A stretch of 21,373 nucleotides of DNA from Bacillota bacterium. GTDB lineage: Bacteria > Bacillota > Clostridia > Lachnospirales > Lachnospiraceae. Below the pieces are notes generated by a model. That model had not been told where the DNA came from. It was given only the letters and a program-made list of their open reading frames with translations, and did not search any database. Both the position numbers and the translations under genes were made by a program. Location: the NCBI GenBank assembly GCA_023387635.1, contig JAEWHU010000162.1, positions 1 to 21,373 on the forward strand, read 5' to 3'. Of the stretch, positions 6,760-14,968 are shown piece by piece (the first letter of the stretch is position 1; each line of letters starts with the position of its first letter).

Positions 6760-8139
6760 ATGAATAACGAATTAAATAGAAATGAAAATAACAACCACGA
6801 ATACAACAATAGCGATTCATTAAATAAAAATGTATATATGGAAGGAGAAATCATTTCAAATACATCAAATTCATATAACGATGAGATAAACAATAGTAAA
6901 TCAATTATAATTGATGAGAAACCAAGAAAGAAAAAAAGAGTTTCTAAAAAGTTTGTAGCTGTTTTATGTAGTGCTTGTATTTTTGGTGTAGTTGCAGGAA
7001 TATCATTCCAAGGGGTTAATTATTTAGCAAATAAGAATAATGATAAAACTTCTAGTATCGGTCAGAATGTAAATGAATTAGATAATGTTGAAGGAACAAA
7101 CTCTAATGATGATGTGGAAACTCTTCCTACCAATACTGGGTCAGGTAATGTTACAAATGATGTTACTACTGTGGTAGAGAATGTAATGCCTTCTATTGTT
7201 GCTATTAATTCAGTCGTAACTAACACTAATCAAGATATATTTGGAAGACCTTATAGCCAAGAAACTGAAGGAAGCGGGTCTGGAATAATAATAGGTCAAA
7301 ATGATTCAGAAATACTTATTGTAACAAATAACCACGTAGTATCTGATGCAACTACTGTAAATGTAGTATTTGTAGATGATAAATCAGTTACTGCAACAAT
7401 TAAAGGAACTGCCCCAGGATCTGATTTAGCAGTTTTATCAGTAAATGTAAACGATTTAGAAGATGATACATTAGATAAAATAAAAATAGCAACTCTTGGT
7501 GATTCTGATTCAATCAAGTTAGGGGAGATGGCTATAGCAATAGGTAATGCACTTGGATATGGTCAATCAATCACAGTAGGTTATATAAGTGCTCTTGATA
7601 GAGAGGTAACAGTTGATAATGTAACTCTCAATGTATTGCAAACAGATGCTGCAATAAACCCAGGAAATAGTGGTGGGGCTTTACTTAATGCAAAAGGTGA
7701 AGTTATTGGAATAAATTCAGTAAAATATGTAGATGAAACGGTAGAAAGCATTGGGTATGCAATCCCAATTTCTGATGCTATACCAATTATTAATCAATTA
7801 ATGAATCGTGAAACATTAGCAGATAAAGATAAAGCATATTTAGGTGTTGCTGGTAGAAATGTAACAACTGTTGATTCAGAGAGATATAATATGCCAGTTG
7901 GCTTTTTTATAGGTGAAGTGAATAAAGGTTCTGCAGCAGAGGAAGCAGGAGTTAAAGTTGGTGATATAATAGTAGGTGTAAATGATACACCAGTTAGTAC
8001 AATAGAAGATTTACAAGATATTTTAAGCTTTACAAAGGCTGGTTCTACAGGAAAACTTACTGTTAAAAGAATTGAAAATGGTGAATACGTAGAAAAAACA
8101 TTAACTGTTACTTTTGATGCTAGACCAAAAACAAATTAG
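6760..8139 (+). CDS. htrA: Membrane-anchored HtrA/DegP-type serine protease with one PDZ domain
   Basis: This is a surface protease/chaperone for misfolded exported proteins. The start is ATG 6760 (459 residues), set by AAAGGAG at 6745-6751 with 8-nt spacing; the upstream in-frame TTG overlaps that site. Residues 1-64 are a cytoplasmic Asn-rich tail ending in a basic cluster (PRKKKRVSKK). A single membrane helix spans about 65-83, followed by an acidic, Asn/Thr-rich linker. The trypsin-like domain carries the full triad: His192 (TNNHVV), Asp222 (GSDLAVL) and Ser304 (GNSGGALL). The PDZ domain covers about 355-450 (YLGVAGRN, AAEEAGVKVGDIIVGVNDTPV). All catalytic residues are present, so it should be active. 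A weak TTGATA/TAAAGA promoter may lie upstream. The long Asn-rich cytoplasmic tail is common in clostridial HtrA. Confidence 0.93.
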   Translation: MNNELNRNENNNHEYNNSDSLNKNVYMEGEIISNTSNSYNDEINNSKSIIIDEKPRKKKRVSKKFVAVLCSACIFGVVAGISFQGVNYLANKNNDKTSSIGQNVNELDNVEGTNSNDDVETLPTNTGSGNVTNDVTTVVENVMPSIVAINSVVTNTNQDIFGRPYSQETEGSGSGIIIGQNDSEILIVTNNHVVSDATTVNVVFVDDKSVTATIKGTAPGSDLAVLSVNVNDLEDDTLDKIKIATLGDSDSIKLGEMAIAIGNALGYGQSITVGYISALDREVTVDNVTLNVLQTDAAINPGNSGGALLNAKGEVIGINSVKYVDETVESIGYAIPISDAIPIINQLMNRETLADKDKAYLGVAGRNVTTVDSERYNMPVGFFIGEVNKGSAAEEAGVKVGDIIVGVNDTPVSTIEDLQDILSFTKAGSTGKLTVKRIENGEYVEKTLTVTFDARPKTN

Positions 8140-8159
8140 GTTACATTTCAATTAGATTA

Positions 8160-8209
8160 TAATAGACCCCCCTCACTCATAGTAAAAAATGAGTGAGGGG
8201 GGTCTATTA
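8160..8209. terminator. Long perfect hairpin between the convergent htrA and chemoreceptor genes
   Basis: A 21-bp perfect inverted repeat (8160-8180 with 8189-8209), with a C6/G6 block in the stem and an 8-base A-rich loop. It lies 20 bases after htrA and 38 bases after the chemoreceptor stop. Neither side has a good T-tract, so it is probably a bidirectional terminator or an mRNA-end structure rather than a textbook intrinsic terminator. Confidence 0.75.
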
Positions 8210-8247
8210 CATTTATATCAAATCATGTATTACTAATATTACATATA

Positions 8248-10326
8248 TTACAATTGAAACATGGAAACAATTTCTTGTAAGGTCTTTGAGTAGGTAAGAT
8301 TTTGCTGCACCATATCATAGGTTTTTGAGGTTTGGCTAACTATGCCTGTATTTTTATCTGCAATATCACTAACACCTAATGTTGCTTGATTTACGGTTAT
8401 ATTTATGTTAGAAATTGAAGTGGAGATGCCCTCGATACTTGAAACTAGTAAAGAGATAGAAGTATTTATAGTGTCCATTGTTTCATTAATAGTTATAGCA
8501 TCCTTATTATATTGTTCACTTGCATTAATGAAATTTAGATAATCTTTATTAATGGAATTATCAAAAAATTCGATTGCTTCAATGAGACAATCTGACATAT
8601 TTGTAACAGCATTTGCAACTTCGGTTACAACATAAGTAATGTTGGTTACAGCATGAGCAGATTGTAATGCTAACTTACCAATTTCATTTGCTACTACTGC
8701 AAAACCTCTTCCAGATTCCCCTGCTCTTGCAGCTTCAATGGAAGCGTTGAGTGCAAGTAGACTTGTTTGATCAGCAATTTCCATTATAGTTTCTGTAAAT
8801 TCAGTAATTTTATTTGCAGCCTTTGCCTCCTCAATGGCATCAACTGATTTTTGCTTTATATTAGAATAAAGAGTAGTTGATTTTTCTTTTGCAGTTAAAG
8901 TATCTGTTTTTAACACAGATGCAGTATGTATTAAGGAGTTTGATAAAGTTGCTCCTTCCGTGGTTTCTAATCTGATTTTGGAGGATGCATTTATAATATC
9001 AGAAATATGTTCAGTGATTGCAACAGTTGTTGCAGCGGTTTCTTCCATACCGGCAGCCATCTCCTGTGCAGTAGCTGAGTTTTCACTAGCATTATTATTA
9101 ACAGTATTCATAATAATATTAAGCTCATCAGCATTTGTACGAATGTCCATTGCGGAATTACTAATTTTACTTATTACTTCTTTCATTGTATTACTCATCT
9201 TATAAATAGCAATACTCATATCACCTGTTTCATCTTTTTTCTTAGCTAGTTTACTTAAATGACTATCTTCTGAAAAATCTAGTTTTGATAATTTCGTGAT
9301 AATATTAGTGATATATGTAATAGGCTTTGTAATAGTATCAGCTAAGTAATAACCCATTATTGATACAACGATTAGCAAAACAAAACAAATAAAAGTTGCT
9401 GTGTTTTGTATTGAATTTACTTCTGTTAAGATATTTCTTTCGTCGGCTGTTAAGGCCAAAGTCCATTGGTTTATGTCAGAAACATGATAAGAAGTATATA
9501 TCGTATTTCCGTTATCTTTAAAAGAGTCTATCTTACTTTCATGATTTTCATTGTTAATATCAGCAATCACATTTAGATGAATTTCTTTATCTGTAAGACT
9601 ACCGATCATAGCTTTCTTTGGATGGCTAATAATATATCCATTGCTATCTAATAAATAACCATAGCTAGATTTAACTCCTGGTACTGACATTTGAGAAATG
9701 ATGCTATCTAGTTCATTAAGCTTGATGCTTGTAACACAGACACCTATTAGATTTTCACCGTCGTTTATTGGAACTGCGTACATAATAACATTATCAAATG
9801 AGGCAGGCGAGACAGTTATACTACTTTGTGAAGGAGACTTTGTTTCAATTACTTTAGTAAAAAACTCTTCTGTACCTATGTTGGTAAGAGTGCTATTTTC
9901 TTGTGAATTTATTATGATATTTCCTTCCTTATCTGCAATATAAGCAAATTCACGATTTGAATTGCTTTGTATATATTGAGAGAGCATGAACTTTACTTTC
10001 ATTGTGGTGGAAGATGTATTATTTGTAAGTGCTAATGCTACATCCATGGAGCCTGTTATTTTAGCCATAGATTCATTGATAGAATTAATAGATTGTTCAA
10101 TATTATTGTTATATAGATCTATTAAGTTGAGCATACTTTCATTAGTTGTTTTTATTATGCTATTTTTAAACCTTGGTATTAAAGCTACGGTATAAATAAA
10201 AAGTGTAATAAAAATGCATGTAATAAATAAAATAGCAAATTTAGTTCTTATGGATATCAATCGAAAATTTTTAATTTTACTAATAGTTACTTTCTTCTTA
10301 GTAATTGGTTTTAATATGTGTCTCAT
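8248..10326 (-). CDS. Methyl-accepting chemotaxis protein with dCache-type sensor
   Basis: This membrane chemoreceptor signals through CheA/CheW to the flagellar motor. The start is the ATG at 10324-10326 with AAGGAGGA just upstream (10332-10339); an earlier in-frame ATG would place that site inside the gene. In the 692-residue form, TM1 is at about 30-50, an extracellular dCache-like sensor at 52-305 (FAYIADKEGNIIINS, YGYLLDSNGYIISHP), TM2 at about 309-327, HAMP at 329-386, and the cytoplasmic coiled coil to the end. The conserved hairpin tip IADQTSLLALNASIEAARAG is at about 517-536. I do not see the YxxxxRxWY signature of amino-acid-binding dCache domains, so the ligand is unknown. No C-terminal CheR-binding pentapeptide is present. 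No other chemotaxis gene is nearby. Confidence 0.93.
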   Translation of the reverse strand: MRHILKPITKKKVTISKIKNFRLISIRTKFAILFITCIFITLFIYTVALIPRFKNSIIKTTNESMLNLIDLYNNNIEQSINSINESMAKITGSMDVALALTNNTSSTTMKVKFMLSQYIQSNSNREFAYIADKEGNIIINSQENSTLTNIGTEEFFTKVIETKSPSQSSITVSPASFDNVIMYAVPINDGENLIGVCVTSIKLNELDSIISQMSVPGVKSSYGYLLDSNGYIISHPKKAMIGSLTDKEIHLNVIADINNENHESKIDSFKDNGNTIYTSYHVSDINQWTLALTADERNILTEVNSIQNTATFICFVLLIVVSIMGYYLADTITKPITYITNIITKLSKLDFSEDSHLSKLAKKKDETGDMSIAIYKMSNTMKEVISKISNSAMDIRTNADELNIIMNTVNNNASENSATAQEMAAGMEETAATTVAITEHISDIINASSKIRLETTEGATLSNSLIHTASVLKTDTLTAKEKSTTLYSNIKQKSVDAIEEAKAANKITEFTETIMEIADQTSLLALNASIEAARAGESGRGFAVVANEIGKLALQSAHAVTNITYVVTEVANAVTNMSDCLIEAIEFFDNSINKDYLNFINASEQYNKDAITINETMDTINTSISLLVSSIEGISTSISNINITVNQATLGVSDIADKNTGIVSQTSKTYDMVQQNLTYSKTLQEIVSMFQL

Positions 10327-10353
10327 GAAAAATCCTCCTTGTCTGTACATCAA

Positions 10354-10673
10354 TACAAATACTCAACCGAAAATAGGGCATAATATAAACATGCCCCCTT
10401 TGCTATTTTTGATTTTACATGTTTAGACAAAAAAAAGCAAGAAAAACTTTCCAATTTATTATAAATCAGCAAATATTAACCATTGTCATAATAATTAAGG
10501 GATTGTCGCTTGACAGTGTAATAATCTACTAGTATCATAATTTTAATATATGTTGAATTTACAAATTATCCAATAATAGGTAATTGGCGGATTTTATATA
10601 GCACATATGAAATATTGTCATTTTAGACGTTTCGCAATTGCCCAATTATCCAAGAAAACAGAAAGGAAATTAT
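10354..10673. promoter_or_regulatory. Intergenic region between the divergent chemoreceptor and glycosyltransferase genes
   Basis: This 320-base gap has no gene. It contains an imperfect inverted repeat at 10370-10409 (AAAATAG and GGGCAT arms pairing with ATGCCC and CTATTTT, with a bulge) in the chemoreceptor upstream region, and the glycosyltransferase promoter at 10510-10538. I looked for a c-di-GMP riboswitch and a sigma-D promoter before the chemoreceptor and saw neither. Confidence 0.5.
10510..10538 (+). promoter_or_regulatory. Promoter of the first glycosyltransferase gene
   Basis: TTGACA (10510-10515), 17 bp, TATCAT (10533-10538). Predicted transcription start near 10545 gives a leader of about 130 bases before the ATG at 10674, longer than needed for a ribosome binding site; no known riboswitch was recognised in it. 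Confidence 0.7.
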
Positions 10674-11636
10674 ATGACAAACCAATATACTCTAGATCTT
10701 ATAATACCTATATATAAACCTGATGAGAAATTAAACCAATTAATTGATAGAATTATGGAACAAAATATATTGCCAAGTAATATATTTTTGCTACACACAA
10801 TAGATTCTAATTGTAAAAAAGAAACAAATGAAACTTTAAAATCCTTAGAATACATAAATGGATTAAGTAATTCTACATGTAAAATTACAATTATTGATAT
10901 TGATAAGAAGGATTTTGATCATGGTGGCACTAGGAATTTTGGTGCAAGTTTATCAAGTGCAGATATTATTATGTTTATGACTCAGGATGCCATACCTAGT
11001 GATAATAAATTAATCTCATCATTGATTGAACCACTATATAATGAGGAGGTTGCATGTGCGTATGCAAGGCAATTACCGAGTGCTAAATCAAGTATTCTTG
11101 AAAAATATAGTAGAAGCTTTAATTATCCTAAGACAAGTACTATTAAGTCTAAGAAAGATCTAGATACGCTAGGAATTAAAACATACTTTTGCTCTAATGT
11201 ATGTGCTGCATACAAACGAGAGATATATGAAAGTTTAGGTGGTTTTACAAAAAAAACAATATTTAATGAAGATATGATAATGGCGTATTATATAATAAAA
11301 AACAATTATAAAATTGCATATGCAGCAGAAGCTAAAGTATATCATTCACATGAATATACAAATATAGCTCAGTTTAAACGTAATTTTGATCTCGCTGTAT
11401 CACAAGAACAATATTCATTTATATTTGCTAATGTAAAATCAGAAACAGAAGGAATTAAATTCGTTAAAAGTACGATATCATATTTGATTGATCATAAAAA
11501 GGCATATTTAATTCCAGAATTTATAATCCAATCTGGCTTCAAATATTTAGGCTATAAATTCGGAAGAAACTACAAAAAACTACCTCTTACAGTTGTTAAA
11601 AAATTAAGTATGAACCAGGGCTATTGGGATAAATAG
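10674..11636 (+). CDS. Family 2 glycosyltransferase, rhamnosyltransferase-like
   Basis: The start is ATG 10674, set by GAAAGGAAA just upstream; an in-frame TTG at 10638 precedes that site and is unlikely. The 320-residue protein has a GT-A fold: LDLIIPIYKP at the N-terminus (nucleotide-sugar site), DFDHGGTRNFGASL (the HGGTRN motif typical of RfbF-like rhamnosyltransferases), FMTQDAIP as the metal/donor DxD-like motif, and FNEDMIMAYYI as the candidate catalytic-base region. No membrane helix is evident, so it is probably cytoplasmic or membrane-associated and adds a sugar to a surface polysaccharide precursor. The donor sugar is inferred from motifs only. A hairpin terminator separates it from the second glycosyltransferase gene, so the two may be transcribed apart. 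Confidence 0.88.
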   Translation: MTNQYTLDLIIPIYKPDEKLNQLIDRIMEQNILPSNIFLLHTIDSNCKKETNETLKSLEYINGLSNSTCKITIIDIDKKDFDHGGTRNFGASLSSADIIMFMTQDAIPSDNKLISSLIEPLYNEEVACAYARQLPSAKSSILEKYSRSFNYPKTSTIKSKKDLDTLGIKTYFCSNVCAAYKREIYESLGGFTKKTIFNEDMIMAYYIIKNNYKIAYAAEAKVYHSHEYTNIAQFKRNFDLAVSQEQYSFIFANVKSETEGIKFVKSTISYLIDHKKAYLIPEFIIQSGFKYLGYKFGRNYKKLPLTVVKKLSMNQGYWDK

Positions 11637-11645
11637 AAAGGGGAA

Positions 11646-11672
11646 AAAGTGAACTGAAAATCAATTCACTTT
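11646..11672 (+). terminator. Terminator after the first glycosyltransferase gene
   Basis: AAAGTGAA (11646-11653) pairs with TTCACTTT (11665-11672), extended inward by TGA/TCA across one mismatch, followed by TTTGTTTAT-like sequence. A second small hairpin, AACGC/GCGTT, lies at 11684-11698. Probably an intrinsic terminator; partial read-through to the next gene is possible. Confidence 0.65.
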
Positions 11673-11725
11673 GTTTATGTGTTAACGCCCTACGCGTTGT
11701 ATTGGTAGAATGAATGGAGATTAAT

Positions 11726-12673
11726 ATGGATAGAGTAAATATTGTAATGGCTACCTATAATGGTGAAAAATATGTGAAGGAACAAATTAATTCCATCATA
11801 GAAAACACTTATACCAATTGGAGATTATTAATATGTGATGATGGTTCTTCGGATTCTACTCTACCTATCGTTGACGAGTATGTAAGGAAGTACAAAGGTA
11901 AGATATTTCTTCATAAGAATGAAAAGAATAAAGGGGTTACAATTAATTTCTTAGAAGGTATGAAAAGAATCTCTTCCTTTGATGACAACGTATGTGGAGA
12001 CGAATATTATATGTTTTGTGATCAAGACGATGTATGGTTGAATGACAAAATAGAAAAAACACTCAATTTGGTTAAGAAATGTGAAAAGAAATACACAAGC
12101 AAAGTACCAGTGGCTGCATTTACTGATGTTTTAGTTGTGGATGAGAATTTAAACGAAATATCTTCCTCATTTTTTAAATCCAATGGATTAAATCCCAGTA
12201 AAATTAAAATTAATCAAATTATGATGGAAAATAAGTTTATTGGTTGCAGTGTAATGTTTAATGGTAGTTTAATGGAAAAAATTAAAATTATTCCACAGAA
12301 AGCAAGGTTTCATGACTGGTGGGTAGCATGTATTGCAGCAACATTTGGTCATATTTGCTATCTAGATGAACCAACCATAAAATATAGACAACATGGTGGA
12401 AATGTTGTTGGAAATAAGAGCTTTAATGATTATGTTAAAAAAAGCCTCCTAACTTTGAAAGTACAAAAAGAAGCTTTAAATAAAACAATAATTCAAGCTA
12501 GAGAATTTTATGATATATATGAGAATGAAATATCCTTTCCAGAAAAAAGAGTTATATACTTATTTTCCAGGTTAAATCAGTATAATTGGTTAAAAAGGAG
12601 ATATGTAATATTAAGTAGAGGTTTCTTAAAAACAGGTTTTTTAAGAAATATAGGTCTACTTCTTATTATTTAG
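11726..12673 (+). CDS. Family 2 glycosyltransferase
   Basis: I prefer ATG 11726 (315 residues): GGAG at 11716-11719 is 6 nt upstream, whereas the in-frame ATG at 11714 has no site. The protein starts VNIVMATYNGEKYVKEQINSII, then WRLLICDDGSSDST (the DDGS nucleotide-binding motif), YYMFCDQDDVW (donor DxD region) and RFHDWWVACIAATFGHICYLDEPTIKYRQHGGN. The CDQDDVW/HDWW/YRQHGGN series is typical of the GT2 branch often annotated as rhamnosyltransferase or alpha-L-Rha alpha-1,3-transferase. The C-terminus is basic and hydrophobic, possibly membrane-associating. The sugar and acceptor are not known. It probably decorates the same surface glycan as its neighbour, though no polymerase, flippase or nucleotide-sugar gene is in the window. 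Confidence 0.88.
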   Translation: MDRVNIVMATYNGEKYVKEQINSIIENTYTNWRLLICDDGSSDSTLPIVDEYVRKYKGKIFLHKNEKNKGVTINFLEGMKRISSFDDNVCGDEYYMFCDQDDVWLNDKIEKTLNLVKKCEKKYTSKVPVAAFTDVLVVDENLNEISSSFFKSNGLNPSKIKINQIMMENKFIGCSVMFNGSLMEKIKIIPQKARFHDWWVACIAATFGHICYLDEPTIKYRQHGGNVVGNKSFNDYVKKSLLTLKVQKEALNKTIIQAREFYDIYENEISFPEKRVIYLFSRLNQYNWLKRRYVILSRGFLKTGFLRNIGLLLII

Positions 12674-12781
12674 CACTATAATAGATGGAAATAGATAGTT
12701 TTGTCATAATGAAACATTTTATAACTAATTTTCTAAATATATAAAAAGTATTTCAGAAAATTGAAAAAATTATTTTCATCA

Positions 12782-12810
12782 TTGACAATTCAGAGTCATA
12801 TTGATACAAT
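12782..12810 (+). promoter_or_regulatory. Promoter of ilvN
   Basis: TTGACA (12782-12787), 17 bp, TACAAT (12805-12810). The start site near 12817 gives a leader of about 110 bases before ilvN, which holds two mutually exclusive hairpins and a mini-ORF. Confidence 0.8.
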
Positions 12811-12827
12811 AGTAACAATTTAAATTT

Positions 12828-12863
12828 ATACTTGCGTAGTAAGTATTAATTTATGAGCAAGTA
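12828..12863 (+). promoter_or_regulatory. Alternative hairpins in the ilvN leader
   Basis: ATACTT (12828-12833) pairs with AAGTAT (12841-12846). The overlapping TACTTGC (12829-12835) pairs instead with GCAAGTA (12857-12863). The two pairings share bases and cannot form together. No T-box signature (AGGGTGGNACCGCG) is present in the leader. Confidence 0.35.
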
Positions 12864-12886
12864 ATTGCGAATATCCACTTAACAAA

Positions 12887-12931
12887 ATGCATATTAATTT
12901 TTCCATTATGAAAGGCACGGTGTTAATATGA
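12887..12931 (+). CDS. Possible 14-codon leader peptide overlapping the ilvN start
   Basis: ATG at 12887 opens a frame reading MHINFSIMKGTVLI and stopping at TGA 12929-12931, which overlaps the ilvN ATG (12928-12930) as ATGA. It is rich in branched-chain residues: three Ile, one Val and one Leu, with Val-Leu-Ile as the last three codons. An internal ATG at 12908 would give MKGTVLI. Neither ATG has a good Shine-Dalgarno, so translation is uncertain and the frame could be chance. Confidence 0.3.
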   Translation: MHINFSIMKGTVLI

Positions 12932-13434
12932 AAAAAATGGTATTATCAATACTAGTAGATAATACAGCCGGTGTACTTAGCCGTGTATCTGGTCTATTTA
13001 GTAGAAGAGGTTTTAATATTGATAGTTTAACAGTTGGTGAAACAGAGGATAAAGCATATTCAAGAATGACAGTTGTTGTTAATGGAGATGATCAAATTCT
13101 TGAGCAGATAACTAAGCAATTGGAAAAACTAGAAGATGTACGAGAAATAAAAGAATTATTACCAGGTGGATCTGTATGTCGTGAACTTGTTCTTGTTAAA
13201 GTACATGCTAATGTGAAAGAACGAGGAGCAATAATTGCGGTAGCGGATATATTCCGTGCTAAAATTGTGGATGTTGCTATGGAATCATTAATGATAGAAT
13301 TAACTGGTAATCAAGAAAAATTAGATGCTTTTATTAATCTACTTGAAGGTTTTAAAATTTTGGAATTGGTTAGAACAGGTATTACAGGACTTGCAAGAGG
13401 CTCTGTTGATGAAAAAAGTTACATAGAAGATTAG
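12928..13434 (+). CDS. ilvN: Acetolactate synthase small (regulatory) subunit
   Basis: IlvN binds the catalytic subunit IlvB, raises its activity and confers valine feedback inhibition in branched-chain amino-acid synthesis. The 168-residue protein has an N-terminal ACT domain at about 3-75 (LSILVDNTAGVLSRVSGLFSRRGFNIDSL, with the Asn-Gly-type effector loop DNTAGVLSR) and the IlvN C-terminal domain at about 83-158 (RELVLVKVHAN, VADIFRAKIVDV). Length and motifs are normal. The catalytic ilvB gene is not adjacent, so the subunits must be encoded apart. The ribosome binding site is weak: GGTG at 12919-12922 or a distant AAAGG. That fits possible coupling to the overlapping mini-ORF. A hairpin at 13454-13475 ends the transcript or separates it from ilvC. 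Confidence 0.95.
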   Translation: MKKMVLSILVDNTAGVLSRVSGLFSRRGFNIDSLTVGETEDKAYSRMTVVVNGDDQILEQITKQLEKLEDVREIKELLPGGSVCRELVLVKVHANVKERGAIIAVADIFRAKIVDVAMESLMIELTGNQEKLDAFINLLEGFKILELVRTGITGLARGSVDEKSYIED

Positions 13435-13453
13435 AAATGCTATAATAAAATAT

Positions 13454-13475
13454 AACGTTCGGTAGTCCGAACGTT
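13454..13475 (+). terminator. Hairpin after ilvN
   Basis: AACGTTCGG (13454-13462), loop TAGT, CCGAACGTT (13467-13475): a perfect 9-bp GC-containing stem followed by GTTATTT. The T-tract is weak, so termination may be partial, allowing read-through to ilvC. Confidence 0.7.
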
Positions 13476-13491
13476 GTTATTTAAAGAACGG

Positions 13492-13564
13492 CTTTAGTAA
13501 TTTAAATAACTAAAGAAAAATATTACATGGAAAGACAATAATACAAAAAGTGTTTTCACTTTTT
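13492..13564 (+). promoter_or_regulatory. Two further hairpins in the ilvC leader, the second terminator-like
   Basis: CTTTAGT (13492-13498) pairs with ACTAAAG (13509-13515). AAAAAGTG (13545-13552) pairs with CACTTTTT (13557-13564) around a TTTT loop, followed by ATTATTTATATTT. The second has the shape of an intrinsic terminator and ends 38 bases before the ilvC ATG, where an attenuator would be. No clear ilvC promoter was found, so these may control read-through from ilvN. Confidence 0.45.
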
Positions 13565-13602
13565 ATTATTTATATTTACAAAGAAATTAGGAGGATTAAG
13601 AA

Positions 13603-14604
<1,002 letters not shown>

Positions 14605-14606
14605 AT

Positions 14607-14673
14607 AACTAGTATCAAATCCTTCTACCAAAGTAAATAATACTAGTTTTATGAGATACAGTGGAAACTGTAT
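14607..14673 (+). other. Two hairpins in the ilvC 3' untranslated region
   Basis: AACTAGTAT (14607-14615) pairs with ATACTAGTT (14640-14648) around a 24-base loop. ATACAGT (14656-14662) pairs with ACTGTAT (14667-14673) around GGAA, a GNRA-type tetraloop. They begin two bases after the ilvC stop and lead directly into the terminator. Confidence 0.55.
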
Positions 14674-14680
14674 TATATAG

Positions 14681-14735
14681 GGGCTAATGTGTCGCAAACT
14701 TATTGTTTGTGATATATTAGCCCTTATTTTTGTTT
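14681..14735 (+). terminator. Intrinsic terminator of ilvC
   Basis: GGGCTAAT (14681-14688) pairs with ATTAGCCC (14716-14723), and the stem continues inward to about 19 bp with three G-U pairs and a TTATT loop. TTATTTTTGTTT follows. The G-U pairs form only in plus-strand RNA, so the terminator acts rightward. Confidence 0.9.
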
Positions 14736-14968
14736 CTATCTTCTATTAAGATTGTGAAGACAAAAGTGGTTTGCTAGTACAGTTAGTAAATAATAAATAG
14801 ATAATCTTCCTAATATGAATTGTGAGAAACACATAAATTAAGTGATTATGTTTTGGGTTTATGGTATAATTTGTAAAGATACAATGGTAAGCAATTTTGC
14901 GATTACTAGGTACATAATTAATGATTTGGCAAATAAAGATTGCAACAAAAAATGAGGTAATGAATAGG
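14736..14968 (+). promoter_or_regulatory. Upstream region of the DUF2264 gene with an extended -10 promoter
   Basis: TGGTATAAT (TATAAT at 14865-14870) is an extended -10, with only a poor -35 at the expected distance. The rest of the 230-base gap shows no gene or strong structure. Confidence 0.6.

Noticed and set aside
10327..10437. c-di-GMP riboswitch or sigma-D promoter before the chemoreceptor
   Set aside because: I found no GEMM core and no TAAA-N15-GCCGATAA-like pair on the minus strand.
12811..12927. T-box riboswitch before ilvN
   Set aside because: No AGGGTGGNACCGCG antiterminator sequence, and the leader is too short for a full T-box.
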